NCBI RefSeq assembly: GCF_947500065.1
Contig: NZ_CANMQT010000006.1
Span: forward strand, 186,215 to 250,214
Reading direction: 5' to 3'
DNA: 64,000 bases
DNA from: an uncultured Aquimarina sp.
GTDB lineage: Bacteria; Bacteroidota; Bacteroidia; Flavobacteriales; Flavobacteriaceae
Made by a program: the position numbers and the translations under genes. Below, in pieces: positions 55,392-64,000 of this stretch (within the stretch, counting starts at the first letter, position 1; each line of letters begins with the position of its first letter). Below the pieces are notes generated by a model. It was given only the letters and a program-made list of their open reading frames with translations. It made no database searches and was not told where the DNA came from.

Positions 55392-56570
55392 TCAAAACCC
55401 AAACCGTATCCCTACGCCAAAAACACTTTGATTACGTCTATCTCCATTACCATCTTCACTATAATCTATACTTGCAGCAGCAAAGACATGACTAGACTTT
55501 TTAAAATTGTACCCTATTTCGGTTATTCCGAATTTGGTATCAAAATCGCCTAGATTTTGATTGTCATCTGGTTTTAAATAATTAAAACCTGCTGCAACAT
55601 GCCATCTCTTATTGGTTGAGAATTTATAACGAGCATAGAACTCAACACCTTTAGCATCATAAAAAACATCCCCTAATCGTTGATGTTGTTTTAAAATAGC
55701 ATACGAAGCTGCTAGTGTAAATCTATTTATTTCATAAGAAACAGAAGCCACAAAAGCCTCATCACCAACTTTTGCTTGATTTGGTAATGGATCTTCGACT
55801 CCATCATTCACTTTGTTATAACCAACTCCTATACCAAGTCCTCCTATTTTATAATTAGCTCCAAATCCATAGGTATCAATACTTTCACTATTGTCAGAGA
55901 TATTTCGTGCTTCTGCTTGAACTCCCAGACTTAATCCATTCTTTTGGTATTTTAGAATAAAAACCTGATTGGCACGACCTGTCCCAGAAACTCCACCATC
56001 AGAGATGTTCCATACACCAATAGCAGCACCTCCAAAGGCTAAGAAGCGATCTATTTCAACAGCTCCCATTGTATAATACACAGAGTTTTGTTTCCCGAAT
56101 GTAAATTCAAAATCTTGATAAGAAACTCCAACAAACCCTAATCGAGTAAATACTGCATCACCAACTTGTGCAATCCCTGCTCCAGGATCTACCGCAAACT
56201 CTACGGTATCATCTCTTGATACAAGGTTTACACCAAACTCAATACCGCCAATGATGTTAAAATTTTCTGCTTCGTCATTGGACAAGGCATGTTTAAATTT
56301 TAACCCTACACGTGGTGCATTATTAGAAATTCCTATTTCACCTTCTTCAGCAAAACCAGCTCCAATTCGTATACTCCCATAAGGTGTAACCCGAGAGGTA
56401 ATTTCATCTATCCAATTTGAATCTTTTTTTTCGTTTTCTGAAGTCTTTGTTTCTTCAGCATTAGTGGCTTGTGCATATATTCCATTCATTAGGAGTAGAG
56501 CCATAACAATCACTATAACATTTATTAAAGGAAAATTGACATTTTTCATACACTTAAATAATTTAGTCAT
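55392..56570 (-). CDS. Porin, outer-membrane beta-barrel
   Basis: A 392-residue protein with a signal peptide (an alternative start 21 bases in gives a shorter one, ending IYAQ) and a 16-strand-like barrel (SIRIGAGFAEEGEIG, FTFGKQNSVYYTMG, FARYKFST) ending in GVGIRFGF with the terminal aromatic. It is the last gene of the asparagine/fumarate block, 14 bases after sdhB, so it may admit asparagine, aspartate or other anions. Confidence 0.85.
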   Translation of the reverse strand: MTKLFKCMKNVNFPLINVIVIVMALLLMNGIYAQATNAEETKTSENEKKDSNWIDEITSRVTPYGSIRIGAGFAEEGEIGISNNAPRVGLKFKHALSNDEAENFNIIGGIEFGVNLVSRDDTVEFAVDPGAGIAQVGDAVFTRLGFVGVSYQDFEFTFGKQNSVYYTMGAVEIDRFLAFGGAAIGVWNISDGGVSGTGRANQVFILKYQKNGLSLGVQAEARNISDNSESIDTYGFGANYKIGGLGIGVGYNKVNDGVEDPLPNQAKVGDEAFVASVSYEINRFTLAASYAILKQHQRLGDVFYDAKGVEFYARYKFSTNKRWHVAAGFNYLKPDDNQNLGDFDTKFGITEIGYNFKKSSHVFAAASIDYSEDGNGDRRNQSVFGVGIRFGF

Positions 56571-56584
56571 TCAAAAAACGTATG

Positions 56585-57328
56585 CTAGCCAAATAATTTA
56601 GCTTTAGCATTACGAGCATTCATTTCTGCTATATTTAGTATCGAAATCCCCTCTGGACATTCTACTTCGCAAGCACCTGTAAAAGTGCAACTACCAAATC
56701 CTTCTATTTCCATTTGATAGGTCATCTCTTCTACACGTTTATGTTCTTCCGCTTTTCCTTGTGGTAACCTATTGAGGTGATTAATTTTTGCAGCAGTAAA
56801 TAATGCAGCTGAGGAATTTTTACAGGTCGCAACACAAGCTCCACATCCAATACAAGCGGCAGCATCCATAGCATTATCGGATATTTCTTTGGGAATAGGA
56901 ATGGCATTGGCTTCTGGTGCGGTTCCTGTCTTTGCCGTTATATAAGCTCCGTGTTCAATGATTCTATCAAAAGCAGAACGATCTACTATCAAATCTTTGA
57001 GTATCGGAAAAGATGCTGCTCTCCAGGGTTCCACCACAATGGTATCACCATCTTTAAAGCTGCGCATATGTAATTGACAAGTCGTTATATTATCATGTGG
57101 ACCATGAGCACGACCATTAATAAAAACACCACATTGTCCGCAAATTCCTTCACGACAATCATACTCATAAGCGATTACTTTTTCGTTTTTAAGCACCAAT
57201 AATTCATTAAGGTGATCTAATGCCTCCAGAAAAGACATATCTTCTGTTAATCCATCTACCTTATATTCTCTGATGGCTCCCTTATCATCAGGGCCTTCCT
57301 GTCTCCAAATTTTGAATGTTACTTGCAT
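56585..57328 (-). CDS. Fumarate reductase/succinate dehydrogenase iron-sulfur subunit
   Basis: A 247-residue subunit. The 2Fe-2S cluster cysteines are CREGICGQCGVFING (about 59-73); the 4Fe-4S and 3Fe-4S clusters are in CIGCGACVATC and CTFTGACEVECP. It sits 6 bases after the flavoprotein gene and transfers electrons between flavin and quinone. Sequence alone does not separate SDH from FRD. Confidence 0.95.
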   Translation of the reverse strand: MQVTFKIWRQEGPDDKGAIREYKVDGLTEDMSFLEALDHLNELLVLKNEKVIAYEYDCREGICGQCGVFINGRAHGPHDNITTCQLHMRSFKDGDTIVVEPWRAASFPILKDLIVDRSAFDRIIEHGAYITAKTGTAPEANAIPIPKEISDNAMDAAACIGCGACVATCKNSSAALFTAAKINHLNRLPQGKAEEHKRVEEMTYQMEIEGFGSCTFTGACEVECPEGISILNIAEMNARNAKAKLFG

Positions 57329-57334
57329 AATATA

Positions 57335-59245
57335 TCATTTATAACTTCTAACCGAAGGTTTTACAAATTCAAATTCTAGTTCTTCCTTGTGCAACTTAAA
57401 ATCTCCATCATCATACTCCCATGCAGATACATAAGAATAGTCCTTATCTACTCTCACGGCTTCACCATCTTCGGTCTGGAATTCTTCTCTAAAATGTGCT
57501 CCGCAGGATTCATCACGTTCTAATGCATCTGTACACATTAAAATTCCTAACTCAATGAAGTCAGCCAATCGTAAGGCTTTTTCGAGTTCTGTATTTAACT
57601 CATTACTACTTCCAGTAATTTTTACATCATTCCAGAATTCATCACGTATCGTTTTTATTTGTTCTATAGCATCTTTTAATCCTTTTTTATTACGGCTCAT
57701 AGCACACTCTTGCCACATTACTTTACCTAATTCTCTATGAAAATGATCTACAGTTTTCGTTCCATTAATATTTAAAATGAGATCAATACTAGCTTTTACC
57801 TCTTTTTCTGCCTTTTCAAATTCAGGATGATCTATAGTCGGATGATCTTCTTTTAAGGCGCTTGCCAGATAATTATTAATCGTATTAGGCAACACAAAAT
57901 AACCATCAATACTAGCTTGAAGTAGTGAATTAGCACCTAAACGATTTGCTCCATGATCAGAGAAATTACATTCTCCTATAGCATATAATCCTGGGATAGT
58001 CGTCATTAACTCATAATCTACCCACAATCCTCCCATAGAGAAATGAGCTGCGGGTGAAATTTGCATGGGTTCTTTATAGGCATCAATCCCCGTAATTTTT
58101 TTATACATCGTAAACAGATTACCATAACGATCTTTGATCGTTTCTAAATCAAATTTTGCAATAGCGTGTTTAAAATCAAGATATACGGCATTTTTAAGCC
58201 TTCCTGCACCATAACCAGCATCGATCCGTTCTTTGGCAGCACGAGAAGCAATATCCCTAGGTGCTAAATTTCCGAAACTAGGATATCTGCGTTCCAAATA
58301 ATAATCACGCTCGTCTTCAGGAATATCGTTTGCTTTTCTTGCATCTTCTTGTTGTTTAGGTACCCATATTCTTCCATCATTACGTAAAGATTCTGACATC
58401 AAGGTAAGTTTTGATTGTGCTTCACTTGATTGAGGCAATGCGGTAGGGTGAATCTGCGTAAAACTGGGAGCTGCAAAAAGAGCACCTTTCTTGTGTGCTT
58501 TCCAAATAGCACTTCCATTACATCCAATAGCTAGGGTAGATAATCGAAATACTCGTGAATATCCACCAGTAGCCAATACAACGGCATCAGCTGCATATCT
58601 TTTAAGTTTACCAGTAACCAAATCCCGAACAATGATCCCTTTAGCTTTTCCGTCAATCACTACCAAATCCAACATCTCACTACGCGGAAACATTTTTACT
58701 TTTTTGGCATGTATCATTTTGTATAGCTGTGAATATGCAGCGAGTAACAATTGCTGTCCTGTTTGACCTCTTGCATAAAAAGTACGTTGTACTTGTACAC
58801 CTCCAAAACTTCGATTCACCAAAACCCCTCCATATTCTCTGGCAAAAGGTACTCCTTGTTGCACATAATGGTCAATCAATGGAGCGGATAATTCTGCAAG
58901 TCTATAAGTATTGGCTTCGCGAGATCTAAAATCTCCTCCTTTCAAAGTGTCATAGAACATTCTCCAAACACTATCCCCATCATGCTGATAATTCTTAGCT
59001 GCATTTATACCACCTTGTGCGGCTACAGAATGTGCTCTTCTGGCTGAATCTTGGTAACAGAAGCATTGTACATCGTATCCCAATTCTGCAAGGGTAGAGG
59101 CTGCTCCAGCACCCGAAAGTCCTGAACCGACTACAATAACATTTAACTTCTTTTTATTGGCTGGATTGATCAATTGTGAGGTAACCTGATAGTTACGCCA
59201 CTTATCTTCTAGTTTTCCTTCTGGAATTTTTGAATTTAATTTCAT
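57335..59245 (-). CDS. Fumarate reductase/succinate dehydrogenase flavoprotein subunit
   Basis: A 636-residue FAD subunit. [37 protein letters not shown] (the FAD-linkage histidine region), the active-site [10 protein letters not shown] and the [14 protein letters not shown] motif are present. The frame opens at 59314, but ATG 59245 ([19 protein letters not shown]) matches the family start. Lies between the cytochrome and iron-sulfur subunit genes. Confidence 0.95.
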   Translation of the reverse strand: MKLNSKIPEGKLEDKWRNYQVTSQLINPANKKKLNVIVVGSGLSGAGAASTLAELGYDVQCFCYQDSARRAHSVAAQGGINAAKNYQHDGDSVWRMFYDTLKGGDFRSREANTYRLAELSAPLIDHYVQQGVPFAREYGGVLVNRSFGGVQVQRTFYARGQTGQQLLLAAYSQLYKMIHAKKVKMFPRSEMLDLVVIDGKAKGIIVRDLVTGKLKRYAADAVVLATGGYSRVFRLSTLAIGCNGSAIWKAHKKGALFAAPSFTQIHPTALPQSSEAQSKLTLMSESLRNDGRIWVPKQQEDARKANDIPEDERDYYLERRYPSFGNLAPRDIASRAAKERIDAGYGAGRLKNAVYLDFKHAIAKFDLETIKDRYGNLFTMYKKITGIDAYKEPMQISPAAHFSMGGLWVDYELMTTIPGLYAIGECNFSDHGANRLGANSLLQASIDGYFVLPNTINNYLASALKEDHPTIDHPEFEKAEKEVKASIDLILNINGTKTVDHFHRELGKVMWQECAMSRNKKGLKDAIEQIKTIRDEFWNDVKITGSSNELNTELEKALRLADFIELGILMCTDALERDESCGAHFREEFQTEDGEAVRVDKDYSYVSAWEYDDGDFKLHKEELEFEFVKPSVRSYK

Positions 59246-59255
59246 ACTCCTGCTA

Positions 59256-59924
59256 CTATTTAAAATAAACAATGAATGGTATAATCCCGAAACCAATACC
59301 CATAATAAGAGCATAAACCAAAGAGATCTTTGCTATAATCTTTAATCCTTTTCTATGATAAAAGCCTAAGGTTTTGAAACCACTTTTAAAACCGTGATAT
59401 AAGTGAAATGCCAGAGGTACGGACATGATTGTATAAAAAATGACATAATAAATGTTTTGAAAAAGACCATAAGTAACTGCATATACATCCTTATTTCCAT
59501 TTATATCTAACGCTACTGTATCACCAAAACCTAATTTGATACGAGCCCAAAAGTTCACAAGATGAATAACAATAAAAATCAAGATAAGAGAACCTAAGAT
59601 ACCCATATTTCTAGAAGCCCAATTGCTATTCTCACTAGCGTGATTTACTACATATTTCTGTGGCTTTGCTTTTCTATTTCTGATAGTAATCAGTAATGCA
59701 TACATCACATGAAGAATAATAGATAGATATAACAAATAGGCAACAATCTTTATCAAAGGATTTTCTCTTAATGTAGTCGAATATGAATTATACATTCCTC
59801 TAGCAATGTCTTCGGGTAATAACAGAATGCAGTTTGCAGAAAGATGTACTACAAGGAAAACGCATAAGAACAGCCCTGTTCCTGCAATCAATGTTTTCCT
59901 AAAAAATAATGGATTAAGTGCCAT
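59256..59924 (-). CDS. Succinate dehydrogenase/fumarate reductase cytochrome b subunit
   Basis: A 222-residue diheme-type membrane anchor with about five helices; histidines near [14 protein letters not shown] and [13 protein letters not shown] probably bind heme. It is of the Bacteroidota b558 type with a single anchor subunit. First of the three subunit genes, 10 bases before the flavoprotein gene. Confidence 0.9.
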   Translation of the reverse strand: MALNPLFFRKTLIAGTGLFLCVFLVVHLSANCILLLPEDIARGMYNSYSTTLRENPLIKIVAYLLYLSIILHVMYALLITIRNRKAKPQKYVVNHASENSNWASRNMGILGSLILIFIVIHLVNFWARIKLGFGDTVALDINGNKDVYAVTYGLFQNIYYVIFYTIMSVPLAFHLYHGFKSGFKTLGFYHRKGLKIIAKISLVYALIMGIGFGIIPFIVYFK

Positions 59925-59941
59925 AATCTATTTCTGTTAAA

Positions 59942-61012
59942 TTAATACGTATCAAAAAGTTCTTGCATGTCATTTAATTTTTCACCCTTGGATAGTGCAA
60001 GCATTAATAAAATTCTCGCTTTGGCAGGATTTAAATCTCCCGATGCAATCGTATGATAATCTTCGTCTTTAAACTCATTATCGCGCAAAACCCATCCAGT
60101 GGCGGCTCGTGTGCTTCTAACGATAATTACACCGTGGTCTTCATAGGCTTTTTTAGCCGCTTCCAAGATGGCATCAGTCATATTACCATTTCCAACACCT
60201 GCAATTACAATACCTTTGGCACCAGCTTTTACATGCATATCTATCAAATCCGGAGACATATCTGCATAGGCATAAATAATATCTACGCGGGGTAATTCTT
60301 TGACACCAGCTATCGAAAATTTGCTTGTGTTCCCGAATTTTGTGTTAGGCTTACGAAAAAAGCCCAATCTGCCATAAAATACACCTCCAAGCATTCCTTT
60401 AATGGGCGATTGAAAACTATTCACATTAGTAGTGTTCATTTTACTCACATCACGAGCAGCGTGTATTTGATCATTGAGCGATACCATCACACCTTTTCCT
60501 TTAGCTTCTGGATTTGATGCTATAGCAACCGCATTATATAGGTTCAAAGGACCTTCTGCACTTATAGAGGTTGAGGAACGCATGGAACCTGTAGTAACCA
60601 CTGGCTTGTCACTTTTGACAACCAAACTTAGGAAATATGCTGTTTCTTCTTGGGTATCGGTCCCATGAGTTATTACAATGCCATCAACGTCGTCAGAAGC
60701 TAACAATTCATTAATCCGATTTGCCAATTTCAACCAAATTTCAACGGTTATGTCTTGCGAACCCACATTGGCAACTTGTTCTCCAGAGACATCAGCCAGT
60801 TTTTCTATGCCAGGTACAGCATTAATCATGGTCTGAATACCAACCTGACCTGCAGAATAACTCCCAGAAGTGGCTGACGAAGCTGATCCCGCAATGGTAC
60901 CTCCAGTTGCTAGAATTTTTACATTTGGAAGGTCTGTGTCTTGAGCAAATCCAATAGCAGTTATTACAACTACTATTAGGAATGCCTTTATTTTTATATT
61001 AAATAATTTCAT
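59942..61012 (-). CDS. ansB: Type II (periplasmic) L-asparaginase
   Basis: A 356-residue enzyme with a signal peptide (1-23). The catalytic motifs are LATGGTIAG (T39) and VITHGTDTQEE (T118, D119). It hydrolyses asparagine to aspartate and ammonia in the periplasm; the aspartate then feeds aspartase. It is between the cytochrome gene and aspA on the same strand. Confidence 0.95.
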   Translation of the reverse strand: MKLFNIKIKAFLIVVVITAIGFAQDTDLPNVKILATGGTIAGSASSATSGSYSAGQVGIQTMINAVPGIEKLADVSGEQVANVGSQDITVEIWLKLANRINELLASDDVDGIVITHGTDTQEETAYFLSLVVKSDKPVVTTGSMRSSTSISAEGPLNLYNAVAIASNPEAKGKGVMVSLNDQIHAARDVSKMNTTNVNSFQSPIKGMLGGVFYGRLGFFRKPNTKFGNTSKFSIAGVKELPRVDIIYAYADMSPDLIDMHVKAGAKGIVIAGVGNGNMTDAILEAAKKAYEDHGVIIVRSTRAATGWVLRDNEFKDEDYHTIASGDLNPAKARILLMLALSKGEKLNDMQELFDTY

Positions 61013-61051
61013 AATAAAAGAGTTTGTATTTCTCTATTGCTTTTGGAAAAA

Positions 61052-62476
61052 TCAATTATTTTTATGTAATGCAGCTGTATATTTTGGATGCATCAAATTA
61101 TCTACACTGAGAATTTTATCTAATTCTTCTTCGGAAAGTAATTCTTTCTCGAGTACCAATTCACGAATTGATTTTCCTGTTGCCACAGCTTCTTTACCCA
61201 AAACATCTCCCATATGGTGACCAATGTATGGGTTTAAGAAGGTGATAATTCCAACCGAATTAAACACCATCTGTTTGGTATGCTCTTCATTGGCAGTGAT
61301 ACCATCAATACATTTTTTGGCTAGTGTGACAGATACATTGGAGAGTAGCTCTACAGATTCAAACATACATTGCGCAATTACAGGTTCCATTACGTTTAAC
61401 TGTAATTGTCCTGCTTCGGCTGCAAATGAAATGGTCACATCATTTCCAATAATCTTAAAACACACCTGATTCGCTACTTCAGGAATTACCGGATTTACCT
61501 TCGCTGGCATAATGGAAGAACCTGCTTGCATTTCCGGAAGGTTAATTTCATTTAATCCACATCTGGGACCAGAAGAAAGTAATCTTAAATCATTACAAAT
61601 TTTAGATAACTTCACCGCTGTTCTTTTCAAAGCTCCAGAAATCATCACATACGCACCACAGTCTGAAGTCGCTTCTATCAAATTTGCAGCAGGCACAAAA
61701 CTAGCCTTGGTGAATTGTTGTAAATACCCTATGGACAGTTCTGTAAATCCATCAGGTGCATTTACTCTTGTTCCGATTGCTGTGGCGCCTAAATTAACTT
61801 CTAAGATAAGATCACGACTATTTTTTAAGTTTTTAGTTTCTTCTTTTAAATTTGCAGACCAAGCCCCAAATTCATCACCCAAAGACATGGGTACAGCATC
61901 TTGTAACTGAGTTCTACCCATTTTAAGGACATTTTTGAATTCTGCCGCCTTTTTATCAAAACTAGTGGTCAGTACATTGATTTTTTCCAACAAATGATTC
62001 ATATAATAATAAACAGCTACCCTAAATCCCGTTGGGTAGGCATCATTCGTAGACTGTGATTTATTTACATGATCATTCGGGTGTAAAATATCATAACTTC
62101 CTTTTTCGTGCCCGTTTAGTTCTAAAGCTACATTCGCAATCACTTCATTAGTATTCATATTTACAGAAGTACCTGCTCCTCCTTGGAATACATCTGAAGG
62201 AAAATATGCTGCGTACTTATCTAGATTTTCAAGAATTTCATCACAAGCCTGAATAATCATATCCGCTTTGTCTGCCGGAATTGTTCCGATTTCTTTGTTC
62301 GCACATGCGCAAGCTTTTTTAGTAACTACTAATCCTTTTATGAAAAACGGATAATCTCCGATTATTGAATGCGAAATTTGAAAATTATTAAGAGCTCTTT
62401 GTGTATGAACTCCATAATACAAATCTCTGTTTATTTCCAGTTCTCCTAAAAGATCTGTTTCTTTTCTTGTTTTCAT
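61052..62476 (-). CDS. aspA: Aspartate ammonia-lyase
   Basis: A 474-residue aspartase of the fumarase/aspartase superfamily. [11 protein letters not shown] (about 320-330), the flexible catalytic loop, and [17 protein letters not shown] near residue 98 are all present. It converts aspartate to fumarate and ammonia. It follows the Dcu transporter gene by 29 bases. Confidence 0.96.
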   Translation of the reverse strand: MKTRKETDLLGELEINRDLYYGVHTQRALNNFQISHSIIGDYPFFIKGLVVTKKACACANKEIGTIPADKADMIIQACDEILENLDKYAAYFPSDVFQGGAGTSVNMNTNEVIANVALELNGHEKGSYDILHPNDHVNKSQSTNDAYPTGFRVAVYYYMNHLLEKINVLTTSFDKKAAEFKNVLKMGRTQLQDAVPMSLGDEFGAWSANLKEETKNLKNSRDLILEVNLGATAIGTRVNAPDGFTELSIGYLQQFTKASFVPAANLIEATSDCGAYVMISGALKRTAVKLSKICNDLRLLSSGPRCGLNEINLPEMQAGSSIMPAKVNPVIPEVANQVCFKIIGNDVTISFAAEAGQLQLNVMEPVIAQCMFESVELLSNVSVTLAKKCIDGITANEEHTKQMVFNSVGIITFLNPYIGHHMGDVLGKEAVATGKSIRELVLEKELLSEEELDKILSVDNLMHPKYTAALHKNN

Positions 62477-62505
62477 AAGTTCTTTATTTTGATTTGATTA
62501 TGAGT

Positions 62506-63807
62506 TTATAAAATAAGACCTCCAAGTATAAATCCGAAGATGACACTAGAAGCAATCGTTACTATTCCAGGAATAATAAAAGAGTGATTAAATACATATT
62601 TCCCTATTTTGGTAGAGCCTGTGTCATCCATTTCTACGGCAGCCAATAAGGTTGGATATGTAGGTAATACAAATAAGGCACTTACAGCCGCAAAAGAAGC
62701 TATAGCAGCAATGGGGCTTACTCCTAATGCTAAAGCAGCTGGCATTAATGCGGTTGTAGTTGCTGCCTGAGAGTATAGCAACATGCTCGCTAAGAATAAA
62801 ACAACTGCCAGCATCCAAGAATATTCATTTAAAATGCCTCCTGCTGCTTCTTTAATTTCTACAATATGATTACTCACAAAGGTATCTCCTAACCAAGCAA
62901 CACCAAGAACGCATATTGCAGCACTCATACCTGATTTAAAAGTGGACATACCTGTAACTTCATTAAGTTTTATTTTACAAACTAATGCAATCACCATAGC
63001 AGCTAATAACATAATGGCCATTATGGCGTGATTACGACTAATTGTTGGGTCTGGAATTAGTCCCACTTTCTTAGAAATTAAGCTTGCATAGGTTACTATA
63101 ATTAATATAGAAGCACCAAAAATACTCACAGACCATTTTGCGCTTTTGGGACTTTCGCTACGTTTCTCTGTTTTCTGTTTTATCAATCCAGACGCTACAC
63201 GTCTTTGATATTCTGGATCTTCAGCCAAGGGTTTTCCTAATTTGTTAGAAACAATAGCCCCAATCACACAAGCTAAAACTGTAGAAGGAATAGCAACAGC
63301 CAGCAACTGTAAATACGACACTCCTAAAGGCTCTAAAAAACTTGCAAAAATAACTACGGCTGCCGAAATAGGCGAAGCTGTAATTGCTATTTGTGATGCA
63401 ACTACAGAAATACTTAAAGGTTTAGAAGGTCTTACGCCTCCTTCCTTAGCCACTTCAGTAATTACAGGTAATGCAGCATAAGCGGTGTGCCCTGTTCCTG
63501 CTAATAGTGTCATCCAATAGGTTACAGCAGGCGCAATAAACGTAACGCGCTTTGGGTTTTTTCTAAGAATCTTTTCGGATACATTGACTAGATAATCCAA
63601 TCCACCAGCTTTTTGCATCGCAGCAATAGCTGCTATTACAGACATAATAATGAGTATTACATCTACTGGAACAGAACCAGCTTTTAGCCCAAAAATCAAA
63701 GTAAGAACAACAACACCAGCACCTCCTGCATAACCAATACCGATACTTCCCAATTTTGAACCCAAGAATATAAAAAAGAGTACAACTAATAATTCAATCC
63801 AAATCAT
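62506..63807 (-). CDS. Anaerobic C4-dicarboxylate transporter (DcuA/DcuB family)
   Basis: A 433-residue transporter with about ten to eleven helices. FIAPAVTYWMTLLAGTGHTAYAALPVI, VSVVASQIAITASPISAAVV and the C-terminal GKYVFNHSFIIPGIV are typical. It exchanges aspartate or fumarate for succinate. First complete gene of the catabolic block; a Spy-like gene ends 11 bases upstream. Confidence 0.95.
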   Translation of the reverse strand: MIWIELLVVLFFIFLGSKLGSIGIGYAGGAGVVVLTLIFGLKAGSVPVDVILIIMSVIAAIAAMQKAGGLDYLVNVSEKILRKNPKRVTFIAPAVTYWMTLLAGTGHTAYAALPVITEVAKEGGVRPSKPLSISVVASQIAITASPISAAVVIFASFLEPLGVSYLQLLAVAIPSTVLACVIGAIVSNKLGKPLAEDPEYQRRVASGLIKQKTEKRSESPKSAKWSVSIFGASILIIVTYASLISKKVGLIPDPTISRNHAIMAIMLLAAMVIALVCKIKLNEVTGMSTFKSGMSAAICVLGVAWLGDTFVSNHIVEIKEAAGGILNEYSWMLAVVLFLASMLLYSQAATTTALMPAALALGVSPIAAIASFAAVSALFVLPTYPTLLAAVEMDDTGSTKIGKYVFNHSFIIPGIVTIASSVIFGFILGGLIL

Positions 63808-63818
63808 ATCTTAAGTTT

Positions 63819-64000
63819 TTAGTTAGTTAATTTCCAGTTTTTACGTTGATAAATACCTTTAAGAATGGCATCCCAACTATTTTTATGGATTTCAAATTGC
63901 TTAGGGTTGAGTATGCTTTTAACATCGTTGTGAAGTTTTCTTATTTGCTTTGGAAATTCACGACGAATTTGTTCATCACTTAATTGAACCTCTGGATTCC
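63819..64000 (-). CDS. Spy/CpxP-like small exported protein (partial, C-terminal 59 residues)
   Basis: The gene enters from the right edge. The visible end reads QLSDEQIRREFPKQIRKLHND, LNPKQFEIHKNSW and GIYQRKNWKLTN then a stop, matching copy B at 50138 (LTKEQFEIHKESF). So the family has at least three members in two places. It ends 11 bases before the Dcu gene on the same strand. Confidence 0.65.
   Translation of the reverse strand, partial: NPEVQLSDEQIRREFPKQIRKLHNDVKSILNPKQFEIHKNSWDAILKGIYQRKNWKLTN

Noticed and set aside
59246..59314. Upstream extension of the fumarate reductase/succinate dehydrogenase flavoprotein
   Set aside because: It runs through the preceding gene's end and adds a hydrophobic stretch foreign to the family; ATG 59245 fits.

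Overview
The window looks like chromosomal DNA from a marine-type member of the Flavobacteriaceae (Bacteroidota). The base composition is AT-rich. Many genes follow a TAnnTTTG-type -7 box rather than a strong Shine-Dalgarno. There is a type IX secretion C-terminal sorting domain, a TonB-dependent receptor with a carboxypeptidase-regulatory-like N-terminus, and several families I associate with this group (DUF3822, DUF6495, a Maf-neighbour lipoprotein). The genus cannot be fixed from the sequence; an Aquimarina-like organism is a guess only. No tRNA, rRNA, CRISPR array, transposase or integrase was seen.

Layout. 0-5.5 kb: the start of a DUF3822 gene, a membrane-anchored protein, then a plus-strand run of a RecD-like helicase, DUF4126, a KdsB-KdnB fusion and an acyltransferase. 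5.5-9.7 kb: a minus-strand run of housekeeping genes (YebC, pterin dehydratase, lipoprotein, Maf, a UbiA-family protein that has lost its first Asp motif). 9.9-17.0 kb: a seven-gene plus-strand cluster of exported S41 peptidase, histidine kinase, response regulator, serine hydrolase, two small secreted paralogues and a second S41 peptidase. 17.0-21.9 kb: an accessory stretch carrying a multidomain glycoside hydrolase and an M61-type peptidase, bracketed by decayed copies of the rlmH 3' end and decayed copies of the small secreted gene family, and ending flush against intact rlmH. 22.4-31.5 kb: nadC, YihY, three chalcone-isomerase-like genes with DUF2147, priA, a LytTR regulator and rpsF-rpsR-rplI. 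31.5-39.2 kb: a TonB-dependent receptor, DUF6495, an ABC permease next to a heptamer tandem repeat, hisS and a lipoprotein. 39.4-50.6 kb: a lipoprotein/DUF2235/ion channel trio and an RND efflux cluster whose TolC carries an N-terminal ABC-type binding domain. 50.9-55.2 kb: an HtrA-like protease, two outer-membrane barrels, a TerB-like protein and a metallo-hydrolase. 55.4-64 kb: a minus-strand catabolic block of Dcu transporter, aspartase, periplasmic asparaginase, the three subunits of fumarate reductase/succinate dehydrogenase and a porin.

How the genes work together. The last block reads as a route asparagine -> aspartate -> fumarate <-> succinate with its own porin and dicarboxylate exchanger. 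The KdsB-KdnB fusion joins activation of Kdo with its 8-oxidation, the entry step to 8-amino-Kdo in Shewanella. The 9.9-17.0 kb cluster looks like a two-component system embedded among exported peptidases. The 17-22 kb stretch is the best candidate for something undescribed: 3'-end remnants of rlmH, the gene whose 3' end is the SCC insertion site in staphylococci, lie on the far side of accessory genes here. All calls are from reading the sequence; no database search was run.
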